From contig NC_083505.1 of NCBI RefSeq assembly GCF_032362555.1, forward strand, positions 11,709,501-11,773,500: a stretch of DNA of 64,000 nt. Direction: 5' to 3'. Under the pieces are notes generated by a model, which was not told the origin of the DNA, made no database searches, and was given only the letters and a program-made list of their open reading frames with translations. The stretch comes from Amyelois transitella (Eukaryota; Arthropoda; Insecta; Lepidoptera; Pyralidae). Of this stretch, positions 11,001 through 23,000 are shown piece after piece. Position 1 is the stretch's first letter. Each line of letters starts with the position of its first letter. Made by a program: the position numbers and the translations under genes.

Positions 11001-14000
11001 TATTTCAATTGCTTAATTTGTAATATTTTTTCCATATGTCCAGGCAAAACATTCCCATCGTTGGTAGTGGTAGCTCGACCGTACCTCAGATCGAAGGAGG
11101 CGCCTCCTCCGTCCGACCGGTCGTCCCTGGACAGCAAGGTGAAGTCGGTGCTGATGCACACTCCGATGAAGTTCACCGAGTGGCTGATCCAGCAGGGCTT
11201 GGTGCGCTCCGAGCAGTGGTGTGTCATACATTCCGGGAACAAACTGAAGCTTGGTAAGTTATATAATGAATCAATGAATTTTTAGCATTCTGGATTGAAT
11301 GCAAAGTTGAATGTTGCCTCCGACTCAGAGGCTCTGACACTAAGATGTAAATATGTTTAATCATGTAGGTGGTTATTAGAATTTAGTATAGACAGATATT
11401 ACCAGTGCTAAAAACTTACGTTATTGAACTTTCCTTATACATACATATAGTCACGTCCATATCCATACTAAGGCAGACAGAGCCAACAGTCTCGAAAAGA
11501 CTGAAAGGCCATGTTTAGCTGTATGGCTTCATATGTTACAGAATCCTAATTATTTATTCCTTAAATATACATGTTCTCTTAATGGGACGTAATAAAGTAT
11601 CATTGAATATTGGACATATTTTCCAGGCATGTACTCGGACGTGTCGAAGTTCCCTTACTCCGGCGGCTACGTGTGGATCTCTGAATGCTGCCCCACCCGC
11701 TTCGTCTCCGTCTTCTCCAGCTCCATATTCGAGGGAGCCACTTTCCCTCCGAGCGTTATCCTCAAACTAATCTACCACTGGGCTTGCCAAACCAATGTGC
11801 AAAACGTGGTCCAATGGGTCAAAGTGGACAATTTATATGTGAAAGGACTGTTTACGTGGCTAAGAGCTATTTGCTCATCGGCTATACATCAGCATTTGAG
11901 TTTGTTGGGTGGAGCCGGGAAAAAAGTAGAAGTGGGAGTGATATCGCTTGGAACAACGAGCCACGATGGCACCCAGAGGCAGGTGAAGGTGGAAGTCTTG
12001 GGAGTGCTGGATCCGGTTGAGAAATTGGTGAGTTTTATTGAACTAAAATGATAATTTTTATTTTGTCCGAATAAAATCTAAAATTATAATACGAAAATAC
12101 ATTACAGATACGCCTGCGCGCCGTGGAACCCTTAGCTGAACACGAGAAAAACTACAAAAAGCGTTTCCAAAAAATCCTAGAACCACTCAGCAACTGGGTG
12201 CATCCTTCATCGGTCATCCTCACAGATTTGACCGTAGACAAGGGCACTCTAGTGTCTATGGGCTTCAAGAACGTGCACCAGGCCTCGTCGCACTCTGACC
12301 AGCCTTCGAGGAATAGCAACGCGAATATAATGGAGTACTTGAGAAGAATCGTGCCGAGAATGTTCCAGAACACACTGTCTTTGCTGTCCAGGCAAATTAT
12401 CCAGCAGTTTTTGGATGAGCTTGTTTGGAGGGAAAGGTAATAGAATTTTACATACATTAAGTCACGTCCATATCCCTTGCTGGGTAGACAGAGCGAACAG
12501 TGTCCAATAGTCTGTTGGCTTCATGATGGAATAGTAATAGAATTTAAATTTAAATATTTAGCTAGTTGTCAACATAATATATCTTGTAAATTGTGAAAAT
12601 AGTTCTATGCATATTAGTAGTAAGTTTGGGATAAAATATTTCATTCACAAAAATGTTCATTCAAATCTAGACCTAAGTTTTTACCTTTCCTGCCACTGAA
12701 AATGCAATTTTTAGGAATGAGGTTATCAAATTTTAAACGAAAGCTATCATAACCTATACTTACTATTGAACTCCCTAAACATAATTGCAAATAGCATTTA
12801 ATACAAATTTGAACACAAAGAAGTAATGCCTTTAAATATTATTTCTCCGCTTGCAGATATGGCATCTCTCCAGGCCAAGCATTTGACAACATCGTGCTGC
12901 ACATCTCCGAACAAACCAAACTGGACGCCAAAGATCCTATAACAGTGCGTTTGAACAAGATTGCAGCTAACCCGTTCAAGAACTGGAAGTATCCTACCAA
13001 GGTCAGCATATCACCTTTTCTTTCACTCAACGTGGGGTCGGCATAGTATTTGAGTTTTTTCAATTGTTTCTTTATCATACTAGTCATACATCAATCATAA
13101 TCAGTCAGGTCAGAATGACGACATCACCATTTTTGGCGAGAACCTCCCTTGGAATGTGAGGAGTCAGGGTGACCAAGATCCTGAAGTGAAAAGTCGGATA
13201 ATGTTGGAATATATAGAAGGAAAAGGTTTATTTATGATCACACTTCCTAAACCATTGACTTGGGGTTTGAATCAATGAAAAGAGGTTTCTGAGTAAGCTG
13301 GGTTTCTAGGGTTAGTCGCGGTCAGATAACACACATACTGAAAGGTACACATACTGAAAGGTTTATGTGTTGTCTAAAGCGAAAAAATACCAGGCTTGGC
13401 TTTTCTAGAAGCACTTTAAAACTGATTTGTCACCGACTTTATTAAATAACGGCTGCGATTCGCCCGCGTAAAACCAAAAATACAGTTACCTCCTCTTCTC
13501 ACAGGAATTTACAAAAAATACTGGAGAAAGGGAGCCTAAGCAGACTCTCCTAACTAGAATCTACCTTCTTACCGAATTTCATCTTAATCGGCCTAGTAAT
13601 AGTTTCGAGATATACGTGATAAGTCACGTTCCCGTGACTGAGTGTTTTTCGCTATCATTTAATATAGATGATTTCCTTTATTTATCCACAAAGAATAAAA
13701 ACATTAGCCTCATTTGATTGATTACATTTGACAATATTTCCTTGTTCCCACCAATCAGAAAAGCAAGCAAGCTGAAGAGCCCGAGCCGGAAACGAGCGGC
13801 ACCAGATCGAAGCGCGGGCGCAGGAAGAAGGAACCTTCTCCGTCGCCGCCGCCCAAGAAGAAGAGGAAGGCAGTCACCACGTACGTCGACGATGATGATG
13901 AGGAAGAAGAGGTGATAGTTATTCCCAATATTCTCTTGGGCTCGTGTACTTGAGATTCCTGTTATAGGTTGAGAACGGAAGAGAATTGAGTAACATAACA

Positions 14001-17000
14001 TATAATCACGTCTATATCTTTTGTCGAGTAGACGGAGCCAACAGTCATCAAAAAACTGAAAGGCCACGTTCAGCTGTTTATGATGGAATTAAGATACAAA
14101 TAGTGACAGGTTGCTAGCCCATCGCCTACAAAAAGAATCCAAAGTTTTAAGCCTATTCTTTAGTCGCCTTTTACGACATCCATGGGAAAGAGATGAAGTG
14201 ATTCTATCGTAAAGTACTATTTCATATTATATATATAATTTTTTAGTTGCTAAAAAAGAGATGAAATTGAATTTCAGTAACATAAAAATTTTCTCTTAAC
14301 CTTGTTGAATACTGATTTTTGTTTTCATTAAGCAAATTTCCGCCTACACAGATGCCTCTCGCCCTCCGTCGTACGAAAATTAAGCAGGAGCAAGAGGGCA
14401 AGCCCAAGGACAAGTCCAAAGACGGCACTCCAGCCGCCAGGTCGCGACGCAAGGCCGCCAAGACGTACGCGCTGGACGACGAGCTGGACGACGTGCCGCT
14501 GAAGGCGATCAAGAAGGAGGCGAAACCGGAGGAGACTGTGTCCATGGAGCGGTACTACTTTGGACAGATTGGGGGCGATGGACCGGTTGAGAGGGTGGCT
14601 ATTGCTGTTGAGGTAAGTCTTTAAATCATCATCATCTTTATCTCTTACAGGGGGTAGTCAGAGCCCACAATCACGAAAAGACCGTTTAGGTCACGTTCAG
14701 TTTTAACTCTTTTTCTTTTTCAAATGTTTTTGTTCATACAGGGTGACTTTTAATTCAACTGCATAAATTTAACTGTTAAGTGTACTCATTTAAAGGATAT
14801 TTAAAAACGTTAAAAGAAAAATATAGGTTCATATTTCAGAAAGTACGAAAATAATAAACGTATCAAAATCCGCGATCCTAAATACGTCATATCACCCCGG
14901 CCGGCGGAAAAGCGACGCGTAAGATTCAGAGGTCAACGACACAATTCATTCAGCTGAGCGATCTCGACAACTTTATACTTTACTTGATCTGGATACTAAT
15001 AAAATAATTAATTTTTCAGACATTTATTTACATGTTTTGTTTTAATTTCTTTTTGTAGTATTTGTCTTAAAAAAAGCGTGTGACGTAGTTTTTGAGGGTT
15101 TTTTAAATGTGAAAATGATGACATTTAATTTAGATAAAAATAGGCTCAAACAGCTCAGAAGCATGGGTATAGTCTATGTTTAAAAGGATGCAGTTGTTTT
15201 AAATGTCACCCTGTATTTCAGTGCCCGATCTGCCACACGGAGCTGTCGAACAACATAGCGCTGATGGAGCACGTGTTCGAGCACGTGGCGGGCGGCGGCG
15301 CGTGCGCCTGCTGCCTGGCGCGGCCCGACGGCGAGCTGCGCGCGCACCTCGCGCTCCGCCACCCGCTCGACACCAAGTCGCCAGAGATATTTACTTACGC
15401 GTGTCTCATATGTGAGGTATGTGCTGCTTAATGTTTGCGATATATTAGGATGAATGAGGAAAAGCAATAGAGGATTTCCGAAATTTCCACGCGAATGATA
15501 TCCCTTCTCACATTCCCCAGTGATATACCTACAAGTGCTTGACACACATGCAATTTTAGCTTTTTTTTTCAAGATAAATTACACTATATTGTAATATAAT
15601 AAATACTTATAAAGATTAACATCTATGACCCAGGTCAATCAGAGAAAATTCTTTTCTTATCATGCCCTGGCGAGGATTCAAACTCGAGATTTCCGGTGTC
15701 ACAGACAAGCGCACTCGTAGTAGTAGAACTCTCAAAATTAAGAGAACTGTGTATTTGGTAATTAAATCCCAAGACATACAACTGTCTACAACCATTAATA
15801 TCGGCTGTTTAATACAAATTCACAATTTTAATTCATTATTATAGGACACTTCATATCACTTAATAATTGTCATATCTTTTGGGTTCACAACATCGGTTGA
15901 CGTCAAATAAATAAATTAGTCAAAACTAAGAGAAGAAACGGTAACAAACTGCAATCATACGATGATACCGATAGATTTGTGTAACAAATGGAATAAAACA
16001 ATTGACCAGGTGCGGTTCGCGGCCGTGCTGACGCTGGCGGCGCACATGCAGAAGGCGCACGCGCCGCTGGAGCTGCCGTACGTGTGCGCGGCGCCGCGCT
16101 GCGCCTACCGCGCCTCCAGCCACCGCGCCGCGCTCGACCACTTCCGCCGCGCGCACGCGACCGCGGGCTGCGCGCAGTGCCCGCGCTGTCTGAAGGTCGC
16201 TGTATATACAATTGCTGTTTGACTTCTCTCTTTTAGATCCCAGTCCTGTGCGTAAATTTTTTGATGACATTCGTGAAGGGAGTTGGTTGTTTGCCGATAC
16301 CTGTAATTTGGGTTAATTAAGGGTAGTAAAACTAATTGGCCATGTTCAGATCAATTATATAGAATTGAGAATTCAAATAGTGATAGGTTGCTAATTTATC
16401 GCTTAAAAGAACAATCCCAAATTTATAAGCCTAACCCTTGGCCGCCTTTTACGATATCCATGAGAACGAAATGCAGTGGTACTAGTCTTACTATTCTTTA
16501 TTGGTGCCGGGAACTACACGGCACTATGAAACTGATGACGCCACAAACCGGGGTAAGTAGAAGGAAAGGAAGCTTTGTGGCAAAGGGTGCAAATGGGAAC
16601 ACGCAAAGATGAATTAGAGATTATTTAATGGTTCTGTAGGTGATAAAAAAAAAGATCTTTGATAACTTTGTTTTCCGTCAAGACCATTATGATCACGAGC
16701 GTAGTCTCTATAAGGTTTCTTTTTCAGCTCTGCAAAATTCAACTATGAATATTATCGTTAAGTGTCTAGAATCCTGAGTTTAGGAAGAAACTATGATAAA
16801 AAGCGAAGTCTTAAAATTAAAAACTAAGTTATGAAATAGATATGAAAACATAAAAAAATGGATTCATTTTCCACTAGACCTGTCTTGTTAAACAATTTTG
16901 TCGTTTTGTATTTTATTTCCCTTTTTTTTCAATCAATATATATGTTAACTCCCAGGTGATACCAATCTACGCGGACGGCCACGAGTTGGCGTCAAACGTG

Positions 17001-20000
17001 GCGCTGTTCATAGACCATTTGAAACTCCACCTGGATAAAGATTTGGAGGTGCGCTGCAACAGATGCGTGCTGAAATTTGTCCATCTCGGTAAGTTTGATT
17101 TAAACCATGAAGAGAGTTATGAATGTGAATGAAGCGAAGGAAATATGCAGAGATCGTGGCAAGTGGAAAGAGGTAGTCTCTGCCTACCCCTCCTGGAAAG
17201 AGGCGTGATTTTATGTATGTATGTATGTATGTTGATTTAAACCCCTGATGTAATTAATTAGTACTCATAAAAATTTATTTTACATACCAGCCGCCGTGAA
17301 ATCCAAAAGGCGGATTAGCGATAGTTTTTCGCGCGATGAAAACGGCGTCGCGCTTGCAATGCTACGAGGGCAGGAATCGCAGCTGTCGTGTTCCCAACAC
17401 TTATAACTTATAAAAGAGACTTACAACACTTATAAATAGACCACCAGGTAAAGAAAAATGTAGTAAGAAGCTACTAAGAGAATAACCGTGACATTTTAAG
17501 AAAGCATGTTGTACATAAGGTGTATGCTCATAAACTTGGGATTCTCCTTACCTATAGGCGATGTGCTAGCAACCTGTCACTATTTGAATCTCATTTCTAC
17601 CATACAGCTGAATGTGGCCTGTCTTTAAAGACTGCTGGCTCTGTCCACTCCGCAAGATATACAGACGTTATTACATACATACATACATACATATGATCAC
17701 GTCTTTATCCCTTACGGGGTAGACAGAGCCAACAGTCTTGAAAAGACTGATAAGCCACGTTCAGCTGTTTGGCTTAATGATAGAATTGAGATTTAAATAG
17801 TGATGGGCTGCTAGCCCATCGCCTAAAAGAAGAATCCCAAGTTTTAATAAACTAGCTAATGCTAATCCCTTAGTCGCCTTTTACGACATCCATGGGAACG
17901 AGATGGAGTGGTCCCATTCTTTTTTTTTTATTATTGGTGCCGGGAACCACACGGCACTTAACAGACGTTATTATATTGATGGATGGATAGATGTTGTACA
18001 TAATTTAATTACTTGTTCATCGAAAATCTTGTATATTACTTGTATTATGGCACCGTGTAACCAGCAGTTTAATTTCCAGGTCAAATGAAGGAGCACCAGG
18101 TCCGTGACCACAACACTGTAGAGGATGCCAAGCCGCTGTGCTCCGAGGAACATCTGGTCACTAAGCCTAAGGTAACAGGACTTTGAAATCTTTACTAAAG
18201 TTAATAATTCAAACTCTTTGAGTAACCCTTAAAGTATAAATAATACATACCGACATATAAATTATTCTTTATCATTTTGAATTTGAGTTCTCTCTTTTTG
18301 AATCCAAGTGTTGCCTGCAATATTTTTTAATTTATTCTTTCATTGGTTGAGAGTTGGTGGTTCACTGCAACTTTCTGCTTATGTGCCTTGCCTATCTTCA
18401 GTTAGATATTTTTTGCTAAATTGAAATATATTTTGTCAAGAAAAGTTCTTAGTAACCTTAATGTTATCAATAAGAGGACACTGACTGACATATAAACAGT
18501 CAAGATATTTGAAATTTGACATGTAATTCCCTATTTGCAGGATACACTGGAGTGCCATATTAATAAGAATAGGACCACCTCATGTCTTTCCTATGGTTGT
18601 CGTAAAAGACGACTAAGGGATAGGCTTATACACTTGGGATTCCTCTTTTAGGCTATTGGCTAGCAATCTGTCACTATTTGAATCTCAATTCTATCATTAA
18701 GCCTAACACCTGAAAGTGGCCTATCAGTCTTTCAAGACTGCGAAGATGGATATTAGTGGAATTTTCTGTTTAGCACAAGCAGAATAGAAAAGATTTATTT
18801 TCAAAACTGGATTCAAGGTATCACGTATTGTTTTATATACATAGTAAAGAGTACTTACTATAATATATATATTTTTTTACCATGTTCCAGACCAAAGCCC
18901 GCCCTCCGGTGAAGGACACGACCAGTCACGCCATCAACGACACGTACGAGGGGCTGACGCTGGTGCTGCCCGACGGCTTGGTGTGCCGCGAGTGCGACTC
19001 GCCGCTGGACAGCGACAAGCACTTCCTGTGAGTGTGTGTCTATAGTAGCTGCCGCAACCGGCTTCTCTCGCAGCTTAGTGAACCACCAGTCATGTCATCA
19101 ACGAGACGTACGAGGGGCTGACGCTGGTGCTGCCCGACGGCTTGGTGTGCCGGGAGTGCGACTCGCCGCTGGACAGCGACAAGCACTTCCTGTGAGTGTG
19201 TGTCTATAGTAGCTGCCGCAACCGGCTTCTCTCGCAGCTTAGTGAACCACCAGTCATGTCATCAACGAGACGTACGAGGGGCTGACGCTGGTGCTGCCCG
19301 ACGGCTTGGTGTGCCGGGAGTGCGACTCGCCGCTGGACAGCGACAAGCACTTCCTGTGAGTGTGTGTCTATAGTAGCTGCCGCAACCGGCTTCTCTCGCA
19401 GCTTAGTGAACCACCAGTCATGTCATCAACGAGACGTACGAGGGGCTGACGCTGGTGCTGCCCGACGGCTTGGTGTGCCGGGAGTGCGACTCGCCGCTGG
19501 ACAGCGACAAGCACTTCCTGTGAGTGTGTGTCTATAGTAGCTGCCGCAACCGGCTTCTCTCGCAGCTTAGTGAACCACCAGTCATGTCATCAACGAGACG
19601 TACGAGGGGCTGACGCTGGTGCTGCCCGACGGCTTGGTGTGCCGGGAGTGCGACTCGCCGCTGGACAGCGACAAGCACTTCCTGTGAGTTTGTGTGTATA
19701 CTAGCTGCCGCAACCGGCTTCTCTCGCAGCTTAGTGAACCACCATGTTATGTCATCAACGACACGTACGAGGGGCTGACGCTGGTGCTGCCCGACGGCCT
19801 GGTGTGCCGCGAGTGCGACTCGCCGCTGGACAGCGACAAGCACTTCCTGTGAGTTCGTGTCTATACTAGCTGCCGCAACCGGCTTCTCTCGCAGCTTAGT
19901 GATGTTATCGTACAAATTCAATATAATTATTCATTATTATGGTACATTTCAAACATCACTTAATAGTTGTATTATTTTGGTTTCACAACATTGATCGAAT

Positions 20001-23000
20001 AAATTACTTAAAAATAAGTTAACTGCCGTTTCCAAAGTGTCAGTGATGCGAAGAGTTAAGAGTTGGTGTTACCTGACGGGAAGATTAAAATACTAGATTT
20101 AAAAATTTGTGAAAAAATAGCGTGATGCCCTGGTTGGTACTAGGTTCAAATGTTGCCAATTATTTTTTTAGTCTTGTACCTTAGTTTGATTACTAACCTA
20201 TGCTTTTACGGTATGGGAGAACATAGTGAAGTAGCTTGCTTGTTCAGGCAATTGGATGTGTAACTATGAACTAATTTGGTCGTAACGTCTATATCCCTTG
20301 CGGGGTAGACAGAGTCAACAGTCTTCAAAAGACTGAATGGCCACGTTCAGCTATTTGGCTTAATGATATAATTGAGATTCAAATAGTGACAGGTTGCTAG
20401 TTCATCGCCTAAAAAAAAATCCCAAGTTTGTAAGCTTATTCTTTAGTCACCTTATACGACAGTTCGCTAGTTCCCATATGAATGGTGTATTTATTTCCAT
20501 TCCAGCGGCGAGACAGCGTGCAGCAAGTGCCCGTACAAGAGCTCGTGCTACCGCGCCATGCTGCACCACAGCGCGTACTGCGCCGGGCCCAGCTCGCTGG
20601 AGGACGCGCCGCGCGACGCCGACTACGTCACCCACTGCGTCTGCGGCTACAGCACCATCGTGGGTGAGTGGCTCCGTGGACAGACGGGACGCTTTGACTT
20701 GACATTTTGACAACTGAATGACAGACTGATGGAAGAAAGGAAACTGAGACAAGACGACAGTAAGACGACGCTGTAGGAAGTATAGTTACATACATATGGT
20801 CACGTCTATATCCCTTGCGGGGCAGACAGAGCCAACAGTCTTGAATAGACTGGCCACGTTCAGCTATTTGGCTTTATGATAGAAAAGAGATTCGAATAGT
20901 GACAGGTTGCTAGCCTATCGCCTAAAAAAGGATCCCAAGTTTGTGAGCCTATCCCTTAGTCGCCTTTTACGACATCCATGGGAAAGAAATGGAGTGGTTC
21001 TATTCTTTTTTGTATTGGTGCCGGGAACCATACGGCATAGTTATAAAAGTTATTTATTCCTACAGAAGATAGAAGGTGAAAAGAGGAGAAAATAATCAGT
21101 TTAAGATAATTATATTATGAACATAAAAATTGAGAAACTTTTACAATAAAAATTTATTTTTACATATCACTCTAAAACAACATCATGGCAACCGTAAACA
21201 AAGAAGGTTGCCTACAACGCCGAACAACCAAAATTCTGGTTTATTCAGACACGACCTAACAGACCCTCGGCCCGTTCAGTGAGTTTCTAATGGATCGCTT
21301 GGTGAGAAAGTGAAGAACAGGAGGTTCTTACAGACTATGCCGGTAGTAAGAGAGAGAGAGTAAATAATATTGTTGCACGTGAAACACATAGTACGTACTC
21401 GGCGAGGTTATCCCGCTTCTCACAATTTACCTTAGTATATAAGCTGTTGATTGATCTTAATAAATCACTCGTTAATTCCTTTATTGTTTACCGGTCTTTT
21501 ATAGAAGATTGAAGATTTTTTAAATAAAAAAGGCTTAGTTTAGATAGGTGAGGGAACCAAATTTTGAGGAAGATGGAGGACCAAAATTTTAGTCAAAACA
21601 AGTCAGCAAAATAATAACCGCTATAGATGATCTTTTAAAGCTTTCAGCATTCTTTTGAATACGAATCTGTACTGTTCACGTGGATGTTATAATAGGCTAA
21701 TAATCCCACAACACATTATGCAAGTAGTAGTTCTAGTCTTAGTGCAATAACTACCCGCAGCAATTAATATGTATGTTCCATTGTCAGGCACGGACATGCT
21801 GACTCACTTGCTGATCTGCGAGCACAAGACAGCGTACAGTTCCGAGCAGGAGGCCCGCAACAACACTGTCCAGGCCGAGGAGCCTGCCGCTGCCAACAAC
21901 AAGCCCGAAGATGTCACCAACGAGGTAAGTCTGACAAAGGATTTAGTAGAAAAGTAAGGTTGTCATGTTATGTTGAATACTTACTGTTTTTTTTTTTATT
22001 ATTTAAAATGTTATTGCACGAAAACAATGTACAAAAGTCGGACTTAATGCCGTTTGGCATTCTCTACCAGTCTGCCAGCTGACCAAACAGAAAAGTTTTA
22101 AGTTGGTGGTGCGATAAAGTGCACATGCATACTGCAAAATAGCACTACCCGTACATCCATCTCAGTTTGGTCCAAAGGTTCAACTGGCAGAGAATGCCTT
22201 GTGGCATTAAGTCCACTTGTACATTTTACATGCATGAAGTTTAAATAAATAAAAAATACATACATTACGAAAAAGAACCATAAATAATGCTGTGCAAGAC
22301 AACAACAAACCTGGATAAATGTATTTTGAAGTCTGCATTCTGGCAAAATTATGTTCTTGAAATAAATATACCTTTTGTTCTTTTTGTTCTTTTTAAAAGT
22401 TTTATGTTGTTTTTTTACATCATATAATCATCATACAATAAATGTATATTATATTTCCATTCAAAAATAGGAACCACATATTCCCATGTGCTTTACCAGC
22501 AGCTTAACGGCTTTGATGCTCAAGTTTCTTAAAATATATTAATTATGCAATTTTCCAGCAACCGGTGGACAATGTCCCCGTGATGTCGGACTACGCCCCG
22601 CCCTCGGTGCTGAACACGCAGCTGTCTCTGGACGACCTCGCGCCGCCTTCCGTGCTGCAGCAGGACCAGGTATTAGAGTTATACCATCATACATACAAAC
22701 ATACATACATAAAATCACGCCTCTTTCCCGGAGGGGTAGGCAGAGACTACCTCTTTCCACTTGCCACGATCTCTAATACCATCATAGTCTTAGTAAACCA
22801 TCCCTAGTTAGACAGACATTTGTTTCTCATATAACTAACGGCCCTTGTGGGGTATTAGTGCGCTTGGACTGACACAATAGGTCCCGGGTTCGAATTTTGA
22901 GGTTCAAAAAAGAACTTTTCCGTTTGGACTGGGTTTTGGATGATAACATATTAATCTGTGTAAATTGTTAAAAAATAGGCTGCGTGCACAGTATAGCATA

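Larger units (their letters stand above)
11044..13001 (+). other. Merlin/IS1595 (ISXO2)-like transposase domain inside the row-like gene (exons 6-9)
   Basis: Read across exons 6-9, the protein shows the family's order of landmarks. The zinc-ribbon/entry part is GGYVWISECC ... FVSVFSSSIFEGATFPPSVI. Then comes LKLIYHWACQTNVQNV with a WVKVDNLYV...LRAIC segment. The strand with the first catalytic acid is KKVEVGVISLG here, with Gly where families of this type have Asp (VEIDES). Next are LGVLDPVEKL and SSVILTDLTVDKGTLVSMGF (second Asp kept), and last NIMEYLRRIV ... IIQQFLDELVWRERYG, matching the YLDEFxWRxRxG ending. The first acid is lost, so it is probably inactive and kept for DNA or protein binding. 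Confidence 0.65.

Noticed and set aside
13678..14067. 129-codon minus-strand frame with an arginine run
   Set aside because: Antisense of row exon 10 (lysine/arginine-rich) and its flanking introns.
15903..16270. Arginine/alanine-rich minus-strand frames of 102 and 114 codons
   Set aside because: Shadows of the GC-rich exon 13 of the row-like gene.
18923..19902. CRISPR-like or satellite array
   Set aside because: Units abut without unique spacers and contain coding exon sequence; a eukaryotic tandem duplication explains it.
19532..19921. 129-codon minus-strand open frame over the tandem array
   Set aside because: It is the antisense of the exon 16 repeats; its protein repeats itself because the DNA does. 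No splice or start signals.
22845..22920. tRNA gene on the plus strand
   Set aside because: A- and B-box-like segments are present but no complete cloverleaf or anticodon arm can be drawn; better read as a tRNA-derived SINE.
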